The notes: generated from the sequence alone by a model not told the origin. Counted from the stretch's first letter, positions 45,797-57,373 are shown. The stretch is DNA of 64,000 nucleotides from Epichloe hybrida (GCA_019022495.1 JAFEKR010000006.1:310001-374000), one strand, 5' to 3'. Made by a program: numbers and translations.

Positions 45797-47443
45797 ATGT
45801 CGCTATTCGCGGCGCAGCTGCATCCCGGGCGAGCGCTGGGTTTCCTGGTTCTCGGAGCATTCCTCCACGATGTTCTCACCCGCCTCAAAGCCGAGCCCCA
45901 GCGCTTCCCCAAACTCGAAGTCATCTACTCCCCAGAAGAGCCGGTGACTGAGCCGGTCTGCATAGTGCTGCCACACAACGGCATCCGGCTGCGCTTTGAT
46001 GGCCCCGAGCAGCGGCAGCGGCTGATCGAGGTGGTCGACTTTACCAAGAACCACGTCACCTTCAAAGATAGGGATCTTTTGAAGCCACCGGCCAACCCGG
46101 CCAACGGCACGTCGGCGCCAGGCTCGCCCACCATCCCAGGAGAGTCGTCCCTGGGGCCTACCTTTCGACACATCTACCATCGGTTGCTGGGTCCCACGTA
46201 TGGCGGCGAGTTTATCCCCCCCTCGAGCGGGAGTCAAGAGGACGGTACCTACGTCCTGTCCTACCCGGGTGTCGCCTTCAACTTTCCCCTCGCCAAGTCG
46301 GCCTATTCCCCGGACAAGGACGTAGTGACGCTACTGTCGTCCCCAACAAGCCCAACCCAGGTTGCCGCGTCCATGGCCGTCTTTAGCGGAACCTCGTGGG
46401 CCGAAGCGCGGCAGACGCTCTGGACGGAGGCGCTTCCCAGCGTCAAGCAGACGTCGTCGGTGCTCCCGCGCACAAAGGACGTGTATCCCGACGAAGTCTC
46501 CCTCGTTCGGATCCATGGCGGGGGCAAACTGGACCTGTTCCGCAAGTGGACCAACAACGCGTTTCGGATCCAACTCGGCGAGACGACACCGCAAGAGCTC
46601 GTCATGGAACTCGGTCCGCCCAATGCCATTTATCGCAAGAACGAGCAGAAAATGATTATCCACAAGATGCGCGCCACGAGCAACGCGCACGGTCGACCCA
46701 GTGCAGCAGCCACCGGTGCCGTCGACTTCCACCGCCCGCCGGACGACCTGACTGACACGGACCAGTCGTCCATGAACACCGGCTCGGATGATTCCGAAAA
46801 CGACGAGGCCATCGACGACCAACTGGCCGACGGTGCGAATCCATCCGGAGAGTGCTTCTACAACTACTTCTACCTCGGGTTCGATATCCTCCTCTCACCA
46901 GCTACGCAGCAACTCTCGGAAGCGCCTCCCGATTGTCCTGGCAAGGCAGGTCCTTCCTCCTCCACCTCCACCTCCACCTCCTTGTCCTCCTCCTCTGATG
47001 GAGCAAGCAATCCCATCAGATCCCACCACCCCGATCGTCTAGTCGCCACCAAGCTTGTCCTTCACGGCAACGTCCCTGGCTCCTACGAGTTCAACCGCCA
47101 CCGCCGCTGCCGCTGGGACATAGCCTATCTGGAGGACCATGATTCTTGTCCAGGGGCAATCACGTCGGAGACGGCGTTTGGCGACATCGAGCGCCGCATG
47201 AACAACAAGTGGGAATCCGCGTACCCGGCGGGCCAGAAACCCCCACGGCAAAGGGGCATGGTGTTGAATCGGGGGTGGGGCGACAGCCCCGGGAGCAGCT
47301 GCGAGTTTCTGGGCGGATGGGAAGAGAGCGGTGCCAGGAGGGCCGGGGCAAGCGGGGACTCGACGACGACGCTGTTTGGGTTTCCCGGGCTGGTGTTCGA
47401 GGTGCTGAGGAATGATTATGTGAACACGGTGACGGTGTTTTAG
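45797..47443 (+). CDS. PHAF1/UPF0183 family protein
   Basis: Single-exon frame, 548 aa, ATG in good context. The start (LHPGRALGFLVLGAFLHDVL) and later YTFPGVAF-like (YVLSYPGVAFNFPL) and GGKLDLFRKW blocks are those of the UPF0183 family, whose human member C16orf70/PHAF1 binds phagophores with BCAS3. The C-terminal part contains FYNYFYLGFDILLS, LHGNVPGSYEFNRHRRC and FGFPGLVFEVLRNDYVNTVT, also family hallmarks. It is longer than animal members because of an acidic insert near 320-350 and Ser/Thr-rich insert near 385-410, common in fungi. A membrane-traffic or autophagy role is inferred from the family. Confidence 0.87.
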   Translation: MSLFAAQLHPGRALGFLVLGAFLHDVLTRLKAEPQRFPKLEVIYSPEEPVTEPVCIVLPHNGIRLRFDGPEQRQRLIEVVDFTKNHVTFKDRDLLKPPANPANGTSAPGSPTIPGESSLGPTFRHIYHRLLGPTYGGEFIPPSSGSQEDGTYVLSYPGVAFNFPLAKSAYSPDKDVVTLLSSPTSPTQVAASMAVFSGTSWAEARQTLWTEALPSVKQTSSVLPRTKDVYPDEVSLVRIHGGGKLDLFRKWTNNAFRIQLGETTPQELVMELGPPNAIYRKNEQKMIIHKMRATSNAHGRPSAAATGAVDFHRPPDDLTDTDQSSMNTGSDDSENDEAIDDQLADGANPSGECFYNYFYLGFDILLSPATQQLSEAPPDCPGKAGPSSSTSTSTSLSSSSDGASNPIRSHHPDRLVATKLVLHGNVPGSYEFNRHRRCRWDIAYLEDHDSCPGAITSETAFGDIERRMNNKWESAYPAGQKPPRQRGMVLNRGWGDSPGSSCEFLGGWEESGARRAGASGDSTTTLFGFPGLVFEVLRNDYVNTVTVF

Positions 47444-47792
47444 AGGACTGGCTGACGAGACGTGGGTTGGGAACGGGACGTTACGTCCAGAGCGAGGCGT
47501 TGGGAAAGGATGTGCGCAGCAGCAGTTGTTTATAGGCATATACTATTGGGGTCATGTGCGCTATGCTTTTGGCTATGATGGGAGTGTTCATTCCGAATCG
47601 AGATGCGAGATTCTTCCGACCACGATGACTGATGCAGATTCTGGGGGGGAAAAAAAAAAAAACGCCAGGCCCCCCTACTTTTTCTTCAGAACAATAAGCA
47701 CCAAGGTGGACGACATCAGGTGGATACAAAGAAGGAAAGAAAAAAAAATTCAACATAATGGGATCATGTTCACTTCTTCTCAGCGCCTTCGT
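47444..47792. other. Intergenic, convergent 3' ends
   Basis: 349 bp holding both 3' flanks, poly-A runs near 47,650 and 47,740. A CTCCC repeat (47,800-47,820) lies just inside the transporter's last codons. Confidence 0.5.
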
Positions 47793-49580
47793 TCACTGCC
47801 TCCCCTCCCCTCCCCTCCCCTCGTTTCTATGCTTCAAGGACTGCAGTCCCGTCTTGTGCTCGGTATGATCCTTGCTCAACTTCCTCTGGGTGATGCCAAG
47901 GCTGATGACGAGGCCGGCAAAGGCCGTGCAGGTGAAGAGAATGTACATCTTCTGCAGGGCATTCCAGTAGGCGTGCTTGACAACGGCGGCATCGTTGCCC
48001 CGCAGGTCGGCGACGACGTGGACGCTCGCGGCGGCCTGGGAGCCGGCGAACATGGAGGCGAGGCTCGGATCGAGCTGGCTTTCGAGGTAGCCCCTCTGGG
48101 CCTGCATCTGGTTGTTGAAGATGACGCCGCCGGCGACGACGGAGATGGAGGTGCCGAGCTGGCGGAGGAAGCCGAAACTAGCCGTGGCGACGCCAATGTC
48201 ACGGGGCTCGACGTTTGTCTGAAGCGCAATGAGCGGGCACTGGAAGTTGGGGCCGACGCCGATGCCGGCTATGATCTGGAAGATGATGATTTTGGCCCAG
48301 TTCCTGTCGTCGCCGACGCCGATGAGGAGGCCGAAGCCGAGGGTCATGATGGTGAGGCCAATCATGATGGGGAGCTTGTAGTTGCCGGTGCGCTTGATGA
48401 CGATGCCGATGAGGGCCGAGGTGAAGGACAGGGAGAGCACAAAGGGCAGGAGGTAGACGCCCGAGAGCAGAGACGTGGCGCCCATGACGGCCTGGAAGTA
48501 CAACGGGAGCCAGTAGCTGCCGCCCATGAAGGTGAAGGCGTGCATGAAGGAAAGGGCGAAGGCGGCGACGCTGGTCCTGTGGCGGAACAGGGAGACGGGC
48601 ATGACGGGGTACCTGGCGACGCGGGACTCGTAGACGACGAAGAGGACGACGGTGACGACGCCAAAGACGATGAGGCAGATGACGGTGGCCGAGTCCCACG
48701 GGTGCTGGACGCCGCCGAACTCGAGGCCGAGGAGGAGCATGAGGGTGCCGCCGATGACGAGCAGGCTGCCCAGCCAGTCGATGGCCACGAGGCCCTCCCT
48801 CGCGGGCGTCCGCGGGTTGTGAAGCTTGAGCACGAAGACGAGTATGACGAGCACGACGCCCGACAAGGGCAGGTTGATGTAGAAGCACCACCTCCACGAG
48901 ACCTGGCTGGTGAAGACGCCGCCGAGGACGGGGCCCACGGCCGACGCGATGGCCCAGACACCGCCCAGGATGCCAAAGTAGAGGCCTCGCTTGCGCATGG
49001 AGAACAGGTCCGAGACGCAAATGTTGGGCAGCACGATGGCGCCGCCGCCGCCGACGCCCTGGATGGCCCGCGCGGCAATGAGCATCCCCATGCTGTTGCT
49101 GATGGCGCACAGGAGCGAGCCGATGCCGAAGATGGCCACGGCGCCGATGAGGACCGGCTTGCGCCCGAATATGTCGGAGATCTTGCCCCAGATGGGCACG
49201 AAGGTGGCGTTGCCGAGGAGGTAGGCCGAGCCGATCCAGATGTAGCCCAGGCTCGAGTCGAAGTGGCTCGAGATGGTGGGGATGGCCGTCGTGATGATGG
49301 TCATGTCCAGCGCGGCGAGGAAGAGGGCGAGACACAGCGCGAACACGACCAGGAAGGTCTCGAGTTGCGTTCGTGCCGCTTCTGGTTCTGCTACTGCGGG
49401 TGGGGCTGCCGCGGTTTCGACATCACCGTGGTCTTGCGGTCGCGATGCATTCTTCTCATCGTGGTGCTTGGGGTGCTTGGGGTGCTTGGGGGAGGTCTCG
49501 AGGAGGGCATCTCGTCCTACGTCGACGGTTCGTTCTGAGCTTGTCCGCCGATCGGGCGTGGTGGCGGCGTCGGATGCCAT
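47793..49580 (-). CDS. MFS transporter, DHA2 (14-TMS) drug:H+ antiporter type
   Basis: Intron-less, 595 aa from ATG 49580 (MASDAATTPD); 71 more in-frame codons upstream are Arg/Ser/Thr-rich and unlike the family, so this start is preferred. After a hydrophilic N-terminus with KHP repeats, 14 hydrophobic segments can be counted from about residue 65. Motif A is GKISDIFGRKP (about 128), motif C is GPVLGGVF, and LDMTIITTAIPTI near the first segment is typical of DHA2 exporters. Members export drugs, toxins or metabolites at the plasma membrane or vacuole; the substrate cannot be told. No biosynthetic genes lie beside it. Confidence 0.9.
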   Translation of the reverse strand: MASDAATTPDRRTSSERTVDVGRDALLETSPKHPKHPKHHDEKNASRPQDHGDVETAAAPPAVAEPEAARTQLETFLVVFALCLALFLAALDMTIITTAIPTISSHFDSSLGYIWIGSAYLLGNATFVPIWGKISDIFGRKPVLIGAVAIFGIGSLLCAISNSMGMLIAARAIQGVGGGGAIVLPNICVSDLFSMRKRGLYFGILGGVWAIASAVGPVLGGVFTSQVSWRWCFYINLPLSGVVLVILVFVLKLHNPRTPAREGLVAIDWLGSLLVIGGTLMLLLGLEFGGVQHPWDSATVICLIVFGVVTVVLFVVYESRVARYPVMPVSLFRHRTSVAAFALSFMHAFTFMGGSYWLPLYFQAVMGATSLLSGVYLLPFVLSLSFTSALIGIVIKRTGNYKLPIMIGLTIMTLGFGLLIGVGDDRNWAKIIIFQIIAGIGVGPNFQCPLIALQTNVEPRDIGVATASFGFLRQLGTSISVVAGGVIFNNQMQAQRGYLESQLDPSLASMFAGSQAAASVHVVADLRGNDAAVVKHAYWNALQKMYILFTCTAFAGLVISLGITQRKLSKDHTEHKTGLQSLKHRNEGRGGEGRQ

Positions 49581-50855
49581 TCTTTCTTTCCTTGGATTTC
49601 TGAATTTCTGTTTCTTTCTGGTCTTTGTGAATCTACTTTTTGTTATGTGCAAACGGCTGTGAGTGGCCTCTGACGGCTGCGCAATGAAGCGAGACGAGGT
49701 GTTGGTTGATCTCCGAAGTAGGCAGTACGTGCAGCTCTCTCGGGTCTGTGTCAGCGCCGACAAGTTCTTCTGTTTCTCCGTCAAAGGTCTCAAAATTGTG
49801 TAGCAAGAAAGAGGAATAAATGGGATTTATTTGGGGGGGGGGGGGAATCGAACCCATGTTAGATCAAGAAGGAAGAAAGTAATCAAGGAGACGAGATAGA
49901 TGACGAGCTTTTTCCAGACGGGGGAAAAAAAAAAAGGCTACGACGGAGTATTAGGGACCTCGGGGCCAATGAGGAGTTTCTTGTCGGGGCGTTTTTTTAG
50001 GTGCCGATCGCCGGCCAACGGCCCGGATGTTGCAAATGCGGCAGGTGCAGGGCTGGGGATGCCACCTCATTGTCAGGATGCTTTAGGTCCACCAATCAAT
50101 GGACGTGCGTGGACAGTACTTACTACTTGCTGACGTGAGAAACAAGGATTTGGCCTAAACCGGCCTTGTGCTGAGTGTGTATTCGTCACCTGACCGATTT
50201 TCGAACTGTTCTGGATGAAGTTCTGGAGACTTGCTTCCATCAAGGGCTTGCCGTCATTTGGACATGCAACGACGTGCTAGATGTCCAGTTGTTGTCCTTG
50301 CAAGCGATGAAGTTGCGGATGTGTTCTCGGTTGAGCAACGCATTGACAGCGGGAAAGCGACCGGTAGCCAGCCCTACGGACAAGCAAATGAATGTGTAAT
50401 TACTAATGATTCATCCGTATCTTTCTCTGATCCGCATCTGCATTCGGAAAGCCGTCGTGGACTCGTGGCGGGTCGGCTCTAGGGTGGCGGCTCTAGGGTG
50501 GCGGCTCTAGGATGGCGACTCCAGGGTGGCGACTCCAGGGTGGCGTTGTCCCAGCAACACAAGAGGAGTGAGGAAGGAGTTGTTGACCCAAGTATGTAAC
50601 CATTTCTGTCTGTGTCTTTGTGCGTGTCTGTCTGTCTGCATCGGCCCCCCCCCCCCCCTTCCCCACCACAAGGATTGTGCAACGACGGCTTCTGCACCCA
50701 ACATCACATCTTTGGCTTGGTGCTGGCTGCGGTGCATTGCTTGACTCTGTATACCTTAACTATTCACATCTCCCCTCAGCGACTGGACTGAACCTCGACG
50801 CGACCATCCGGCCGCTCGTCACGATTCGCGTCCTCGACGGGAGACGGCAGCCATA
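49581..50855. other. Divergent promoter region, transporter / kinesin-5
   Basis: 1.27 kb between divergent starts. It holds C/G runs (49,838-49,850; 50,647-50,657), a 14-bp minisatellite at 50476-50545 and no supported gene. The word GGGAATCGAACCC near 49,846 resembles a reversed tRNA T-arm, but no tRNA surrounds it. Confidence 0.55.
50476..50545. repeat. 14-bp minisatellite x5
   Basis: Five units of GCTCTAGGGTGGCG, the last two reading ACTCCAGGGTGGCG, about 310 bp before the kinesin start codon. Confidence 0.9.
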
Positions 50856-53800
50856 ATGGCTTCGCGCCGAACTACGCGTTTCGATCGAGAGCTCGGCCGG
50901 TCGACAATGAACGCCGGCATCCGCTCAGCGGCTGGCAGTCGCCTCGCCACCATAAGACAGCCTCCCGTCCGATCATCGTCAATGAAGCCGCCCTCGTCAT
51001 CAAGCGCCGCCCGAGGAATCCTAGATCGCGCCGGCGCGACGTCCCCTGCTGATTCCATTTCAACGGCTACCACGGGCACAAAGCGCAAGGAACGTGACTA
51101 TGAATCCGAAGTCGGTGGCAGCGTCAGCGGTGGCGGCGGTGGCAGCGAGGAAACAAACATCAATGTTGTTGTCAGATGTCGCGGACGGAATCAACGCGAA
51201 ATCAAAGAGAATAGTACCGTCGTGGTGCAAGCAGACGGCGTCAAGGGCAAAGCCGTCGGCTTGATGCTCGGCCCCAACTCATTGAGCAACAAGTCATATA
51301 CCTTTGATCGCGTCTACTCGCCGGCCGCCGATCAGAACATGGTGTTTGATGACACAGTCAAGCCAATATTAGACGAGGTATGTCTGCTCACTCACTCACT
51401 CACTCACTCACCACCCACTCACCCAGGTGGACGCGTTGATCCGCGCCGTCTAACACGAATTCCAGATGCTCGCCGGATACAACTGCACCATCTTTGCTTA
51501 CGGCCAGACCGGTACGGGAAAGACATACACCATGTCTGGAGATATGAGTGAGACACTGGGCATGTTATCTGGCGAGGCAGGCATTATTCCGCGCGTGCTA
51601 CACCAGTTGTTCAACAAGCTCGAAATAGACGATCGTGAGCATTGCGTCAAGTGTTCGTTCATCGAACTGTACAACGAGGAATTGCGCGATCTACTCTCCA
51701 TTGACGAAAGCGCCAAGCTCAAGATTTATGATGATGCATCGAGAAAAGGACATGCAGGTACGCTAGTCCAGGGCATGGAGGAGAAACACATCAAGAACGC
51801 CTCCGAGGGTAACAAGGTGCTTCAGGATGGCAGCTTGAAACGCCAGGTGGCGGCGACAAAGTGCAACGATTTGAGCTCGCGAAGTCATACCGTATTCACC
51901 ATCACCGCCTATGTGAAGAAGACAAACGACCAGGGCGTCGACGACTTTATCAGTGCTGGCAAGCTGAACCTCGTGGACTTGGCTGGAAGCGAAAACATTC
52001 AACGATCGGGAGCCGAGAACAAGCGGGCTGCTGAAGCCGGTCTTATCAACAAGTCACTTCTCACGCTCGGCCGTGTTATCAACGCGCTGGTGGATCGAAA
52101 CTCCCACATACCATACAGAGAGTCCAAATTGACGCGTCTGCTTCAAGATTCCTTGGGCGGTCGCACCAAGACGTGCATTATCGCCACCATATCACCGGCA
52201 AAGGCCAACCTTGAAGAGACGATTTCGACCCTCGATTACGCGTTTCGCGCCAAGAATATCAAGAACAAGCCCCAGGTGAACCCGTTGCTCAACAAGAGGA
52301 TGCTACTGAACGACTTTGCCAACGAAATCGAAAAACTCAAGGGCGAGCTCATCTCAACAAGACAGCGCAACGGCGTCTATCTCTCCAACGATGCATATGA
52401 GGAGCTGACGGCACAAAGCGAGACTCGCCGCATTGTAATGGAGGAGCAGGTCGCTAAAATTGAGACACTGGAAACAAACCTGAGGAACAAGGCCCACGAG
52501 CTGTTCGCCATAAACTCTTCATTTATGGGATTGAAGAAGGATCACGAGGGAACCAAGGCCCAGCTCGACGATACCAAGGGGGTTCTCGATCAGACGGAAA
52601 TTGTTCTCTCCGCGACTCGCAGATCCCTCGCCGAAGAGACACACTTGCGAAAGGCGCACGAGCAAACAGAAGAAAAGCTGACAGAGATTGGGGGCCAGCT
52701 CATCAACAAGCTCCACAAGACGGTTCATGACGTGACGGGCCTGCGTGCCAAGAATAAGAGGAAGTCTGACCTGCAATCACTGAACCGCGCGACCTGGGGA
52801 ACGTGTCAGGCGCAGGTTGGGGATGTTACAACGATGGTGGAGCGGCGGGTTTTGGAATTCCAAGAGGAGCAGCTGGGACACATTGCGAGTGTCTCGCAGC
52901 GGATGAGCTCCTTTGTGGGAGAGGAGCTGCAAAAGCTCTCGTCCACACAGTCTTTTCTGGATGAGCATCTCACTGTGTTTGCCGAGTCCAAGAAGCAGCT
53001 GCTGGAGCAGAAGCAGCGTTCCAGGGACGAGATGGATGAGGTTCTCGACGAGATCAAGACCATCCGCGACACGGTCAAGGAAAAGGTCGGGGAGAGACTT
53101 CAGTTCATGTCACACGCCGCCGAAAAAATCTCGGGAGACATGTTGCAAGAACTGACCGTCTTTCACACCCAGGCAAGTTTCCCTTGTTGCACAGGATTTG
53201 ACGTAGAGACCTCAAAATTTTGCTAACTCCCTGCTAGCTGCACAACTCGTATAGCACCCTCGGTAAAGATTTCAAGTCGGTGTTCGAGGATCTCGTCAAA
53301 CACATCACTGCGCAGCGAAGTGAGGCTGACAGTCTGCGTCGACAACTGCAGAGCGCCATGAACACAATTGCTCTGCAGAACACGAGCCTCTCGACCCGTG
53401 TCCAAGAGGCGCTGGAGGAAGAACGCCGCCAATCTGCCGAGGACAGGCAGAAGCTGATGGCGCAAATGTCTTCCCTCTTCAACTCGCAGGCCGAAGCGCA
53501 AGAGGCGCGACTTGTCGACCGAGTGGCGCTGATCCAGAAAAGCGTCGGCGAGTCCAACACGTCCATGGAGACTGCCATGGCGCAGTATACCCAAGGCATG
53601 GAGAGCTGGGACAACGAAGAGAACCAGTTGATGGATGATGTCAAGAAATCACGCGAACAGCTGAAGAACAAACTCAAGGACGACTGGACTACGGCAAGCG
53701 ATCAGAGCACGGCCATGCAGAACGTGGCCAAGTCAATCCACGCCGAGACGGCCCGGGTTGCCGAGGAGCAGACAGATGACCTGGACACACAAATGGAAGC

Positions 53801-54530
53801 CTTGGACGATTTTGTCAGCCGTGCCAAATCGGAGAACGCCAGCCACCATGATTCCCACAACCAGTCTCTTCAAGCATTGTCAAATACAGTGGAACAGTCG
53901 TTTGGTAACATCTCGGCCCACTTCAAGACTTCGTTTGAGCGAGTTAAGAACCTCGGGGAAGGCATGGAGCTGGACACGAGCGATCTCCGTGATGGACTAG
54001 AGCCCCTTGAATCGCAACTATGCCAGCCGCTGGCCAACCTGCGCGACGGCATCTCGGCCACATCATTGCAGGAATATCAACCCACGGGCGACACCCCTCA
54101 GAAGGCGACATATCACTATCCGACGAAGCTGCCTCGTACGCAGCCCCATGATCTCATCGTGTCCACAATGGACGATGAACCCGCATCACTGTTGAGCGAG
54201 GAGTCCATCGATTCATCCATGGTTCTCCCCGATGTCGGACACAGGAGCTCGCCTGTCGCGAAGAGGCAGTCGAGCGCCAGCACGAGCCTGCGCGAAGTAA
54301 ACCCCAACGTGACGACGAACTTGGCGGCGACGGGCGCATTAGCCTTTGACCCACGAGCGAGCACCATATCCATGCCGCCAGAGCACACAATGCCCAGCTT
54401 TAGGAAGCCAACCCCTCGGCTGGCAAAGGGTATCACGAGACAGCCTGTCTTGATGGAGGGGCGAGAAAACATGTTGCCGAGCTCGTTTGAGCAGAGCTTG
54501 TCTAGGAGAAGGAGCCCGCGGCTAAATTGA
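50856..54530 (+). CDS. bimC: Kinesin-5 (BimC/Eg5/Cut7) plus-end motor
   Basis: Homotetrameric motor that slides antiparallel microtubules to build the bipolar spindle. Three exons: 50856-51377, 51466-53172 and 53238-54530; 1173 aa, close to Aspergillus BimC. Intron 1 (88 nt) contains (CTCA)n; intron 2 (65 nt) starts GCAAGT and has CTAAC before its TAG end. The motor domain (about 100-435) shows GQTGTGKT at 187-194, switch I NDLSSRSH near 309 and switch II LVDLAGSE near 343. The neck KNIKNKPQVN follows, then long coiled coils. The BimC box lies near 1027-1048: GDTPQK then LPRTQPHDL; the Thr of TPQK is the Cdk1 site known in the family. The tail is Ser/Pro-rich and ends SRRRSPRLN. Confidence 0.96.
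53173..53237 (+). other. GC-AG intron in kinesin-5
   Basis: The exon ends ..ACCCAG and the intron starts GCAAGT; branch word TGCTAAC and end GCTAG are typical. Joining CAG to CTG gives FHTQLHNSYSTLG, the expected kinesin-5 sequence. The nearest GT (GTTTCC, 4 bases later) would break the frame. Confidence 0.85.
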
Positions 54531-54936
54531 GAGCGTGTCGGGCCATGCGTGACATGCGTGACATGTGAAACGGCCGACACCAAAAAAATTGTACAGGGAC
54601 AAAAAGCATTAGCAAATCCGGGATAAACCTACCTGGAAGGTGGGGTGTTTTTTTCTTTTCTTTTCTCTCTTGAAGTTTTGATAACAAACAGCATATGTTT
54701 TCATTTTGGCTTCACTTTTCATCTTCATGGCGTGGTGGGTTGGATCATCTTTGTTGCAGGGTTATAGGCAGGTGATTAGATACCCTTTTTCACTTTTTAT
54801 ATATATTGGCACATTGGCACGGGAGACAAGTTGCCAATTCGATTCGCTTCCAGCCACGAACAAAACGGTCCTCTTTTAAAGACTATGCATGTATGGGTAT
54901 CTTGCGCGCTCTTGGCCTCGATGACTGTATCTCAAG
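54531..54936. other. Intergenic, convergent 3' ends
   Basis: 3' flanks of kinesin-5 and the Rrn9-domain gene; includes T-rich stretches and a doubled TGCGTGACA near 54,547. No gene seen. Confidence 0.5.
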
Positions 54937-57110
54937 TCAAGTCGTTGACTCACCATCTCCATCTCCATCTCGGTCTCGGTCTCGATCCATGCCCGCCTGC
55001 CGACGGCATCTCCACCTCTTTCTCGCCACGACATCTTCCCCCCTCCATCCTCTGCCGGGATGAATCGTCTTCAGGAAGCCATCCACGTGCACCGCCCCGA
55101 CCACCTCATCATCCGACTCGTCATGCCCGTCCTGCCCGTCCTGCCCGTCCTGCCCGTCCTCGGCGCACCCCGGATGAACAAGGTGCACGTGGCGCCGTAG
55201 ATTCGCGCGCCTCGCGAACCCATCCGCCGCCCGACGACACGTCTGTACGGGGCAGAAGAGGAGCCCGGCTGAGGAGCAGCGGGACCGCGACCGCGAGTGC
55301 GACCGCGAGTGAGAAGCAGAGGCAGAGGCAGAGGCAGAGGCAGATTGCCCGGGGGAGCGCCCGCGTCGGCCAGAAGAAACGTGCGAGGAGGGGGAGGAGG
55401 GCGACGGCGAGGAGATGCCCGAGCGGGACCGGGACCGGGAGCGGGACCGCGCAAGAGATGCCTGGCGGGAGGCGATGCGTCTCTGTGTGAGAATCGCCTC
55501 GGGAGGAGGAGGAGAGTCAGAGTCGGAATCTTGGTCGCTCGAGGGCGAGGCGGACAGCCGGATCCTGTCGGGGCGGTATTCCGTCGTTGCGAAGCCCGGT
55601 CTCGACGAGGGCCGTTCGTCCAGGCGCCGGAGCATCATGCCCTGTCCGAACAGGTTGGCGCAGCGCTGGGCGCTCCGCGCGATGACGCCGGGGGGGAATC
55701 CCGCGAGGCTCGCTGCGCCGAGGACGTCGCTCCAGTCGCGGAGGCCCCATCTCCGAAGTTTCGCTTCCGTGTTCGCCGCCGGAGAAGGTTGTTGTTGTTG
55801 TTGTTGTCGCGGGGGCGAGCCGGGCTGGCCGTGAGGTTGCTGCTGCTGCTGCTGCTGCTCCAGGCGGCGGAGGCGGCGGAGGTCACCGCGGCGCAGCCAT
55901 GTTTCGAACATGGCTTCCTGCTCCTTTTCCGTCCAGGGCAGGCGTCTGTGTGCCTGACGCGCGACGCGGAGCTGCATCTCCTCGGGGGTTTCTCCGCCCA
56001 GTGGCGCGTGAACCTTGCGAGGGCGGCCGCGCCTGGAGGGAGGGGATGACGAGATGGGACCGGCAGGCTGGGGTTTTCGTCGGGGTCTCCCTCGCCTCCG
56101 GGGGGTTCCTGCGCCTGCGTCCGAGTCGTCCTCGGTGGACGAGGCCGAGTCGGAGAGGTGGCTTAGGCCTGCGACGCGGGCGTTGTGCAGGATCGTGAGC
56201 GTGCGGTCTAGCTGGGCGAGCATGTGGCGGATGGACGGGCGGAGGAGATGGTACGAAAGGTGGTCGTCTGTTGAGACGGTTGGCTCGTAGTCTCTCGTTG
56301 TTCTCCTCTCTGCGTCGGATGAAGGAGGGGGCCCATCATCATCGCTGGTCTTGTCGCTTGTCTTGTCGTCGCTGGGCTCGTCCATCCCGGGGGGCGACGA
56401 CGGGAGCAGAGGCTCGATTTCCGAATTCTCATCCCGAGGCGGAACAGGACTGGAGGGCGTCTCGATCGAGGGCTGTACCGGGACATGCCTGGTCTGGTGC
56501 TGTCTACGTCGTTGGCGCCGTCGAAACCGCTGCTTGGCCAGTCGGAGAACCGTCGCGCCCAGCTCGTCTTGCAGCTCGGTGCTGGGCAGCTTGTCCTCAT
56601 TCTTGCGCAGCGTGAATGCCTCGTTCTCGTCCGTCTCCTCCTTGAAGAGCCCTTCCCCCGGCACCTGCTTCTCCTGCAGCGGCCAGGCGGTCCATGCCTT
56701 GGGTGGCGCCCAGACGGCGACTTGCCCGGCGACTTGCCGTTCGTCCTGGTCAAGTTCTCGAGTCAGCGCCCGTTGCAGCGAGGGTTGGATGATTGCGCCA
56801 TCAACAAGAGAAGAGACACACGCACACCTTCGCTTACCAGCTTCACAGTGAGCCCTTGCGCAGTGCTCGGGTCCAAGCCCTGCCTCTTGAGCGCAAACGC
56901 ATCGTACAGATGAACCGCCAGGTCTCGGTCCACGACCTGCTGCATGGAGCGCCAGAGCATGCGCTCCTCCCTCGTCAAGTCCCGCCACGTCGACTTTGTG
57001 CCCGTCCATCGGTTCGGTCTGTTTTCGTACAGGTCTTCTGAGGCGACCGAGCCGATTTCATCGCTGTCTAGGTCTTCCCACTGCGTGGCCGGAGGAGGGC
57101 TCGACTCCAT
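54937..57110 (-). CDS. Rrn9-domain Pol I transcription factor-like protein with Myb-like, AT-hook and zinc-finger parts
   Basis: Two exons, 57110-56838 and 56745-54937, joined over a 92-nt intron (GTAAGC..GACCAG); 693 aa. The N-terminal part (RPNRWTGTKSTWRDLTREER, ending LKRQGLDPST; then VWAPPKAWTAWPLQEKQVP) matches the Rrn9 domain, found in the yeast Pol I upstream activating factor. Further on are an acidic Ser-rich stretch, a helical block RHMLAQLDRTLTILHNARVAG, two AT-hook-like RRGRPR words (about 312 and 330), a Myb-like segment from LPWTEKEQEAMFETWLRRGD (about 353), two Gln runs, Arg-Ser and Ala-Ser repeats, and a C2H2-like finger CPVQTC..HVHLVH (about 586-617). A role at rDNA promoters follows from Rrn9; DNA contact by the C-terminal parts is inferred. 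Confidence 0.75.
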
Positions 57111-57373
57111 GCTCTTTGTGTTTGTCTGTCGGGGAGTCTGGCGAACGACGACGCCCTCTTGATCGCAGGGGTCGTGAACTTGAATCTTGAGGCAACGACG
57201 TGAAAAGTGAAGATCAAAGTGGGTCCCACCTTTTATCCTCGGTGGGTGGTGAAGAAGAAGGGGAAAAAAAGCACCCGAAAAAAAGGGTCTATGTAGCTGC
57301 GATTTATTTACTATTTATTTCATTCATAATTTCTGCTTTGACGCCCTTACACTAGAGACATTTCACTTCCCAT

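Noticed and set aside
47526..49538. A 670-codon open frame on the + strand opposite the MFS transporter
   Set aside because: It is the antisense of a GC-rich, intron-less gene; the product is an Asp/Glu/Gly/Ala-rich string with no domain, while the minus strand encodes a full transporter.
47793..49580. Secondary-metabolite or resistance cluster around the MFS transporter
   Set aside because: Its neighbours are a PHAF1-family protein and kinesin-5; no synthase, oxidase or Zn2Cys6 regulator is nearby.
49838..49862. tRNA-like T-arm (GGGAATCGAACCC)
   Set aside because: No D-arm, anticodon arm or acceptor stem can be built around it on either strand.
55297..56049. Open frame on the + strand opposite the Rrn9-domain gene
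   Set aside because: Arg/Gly-rich antisense shadow without splice sites or domain.
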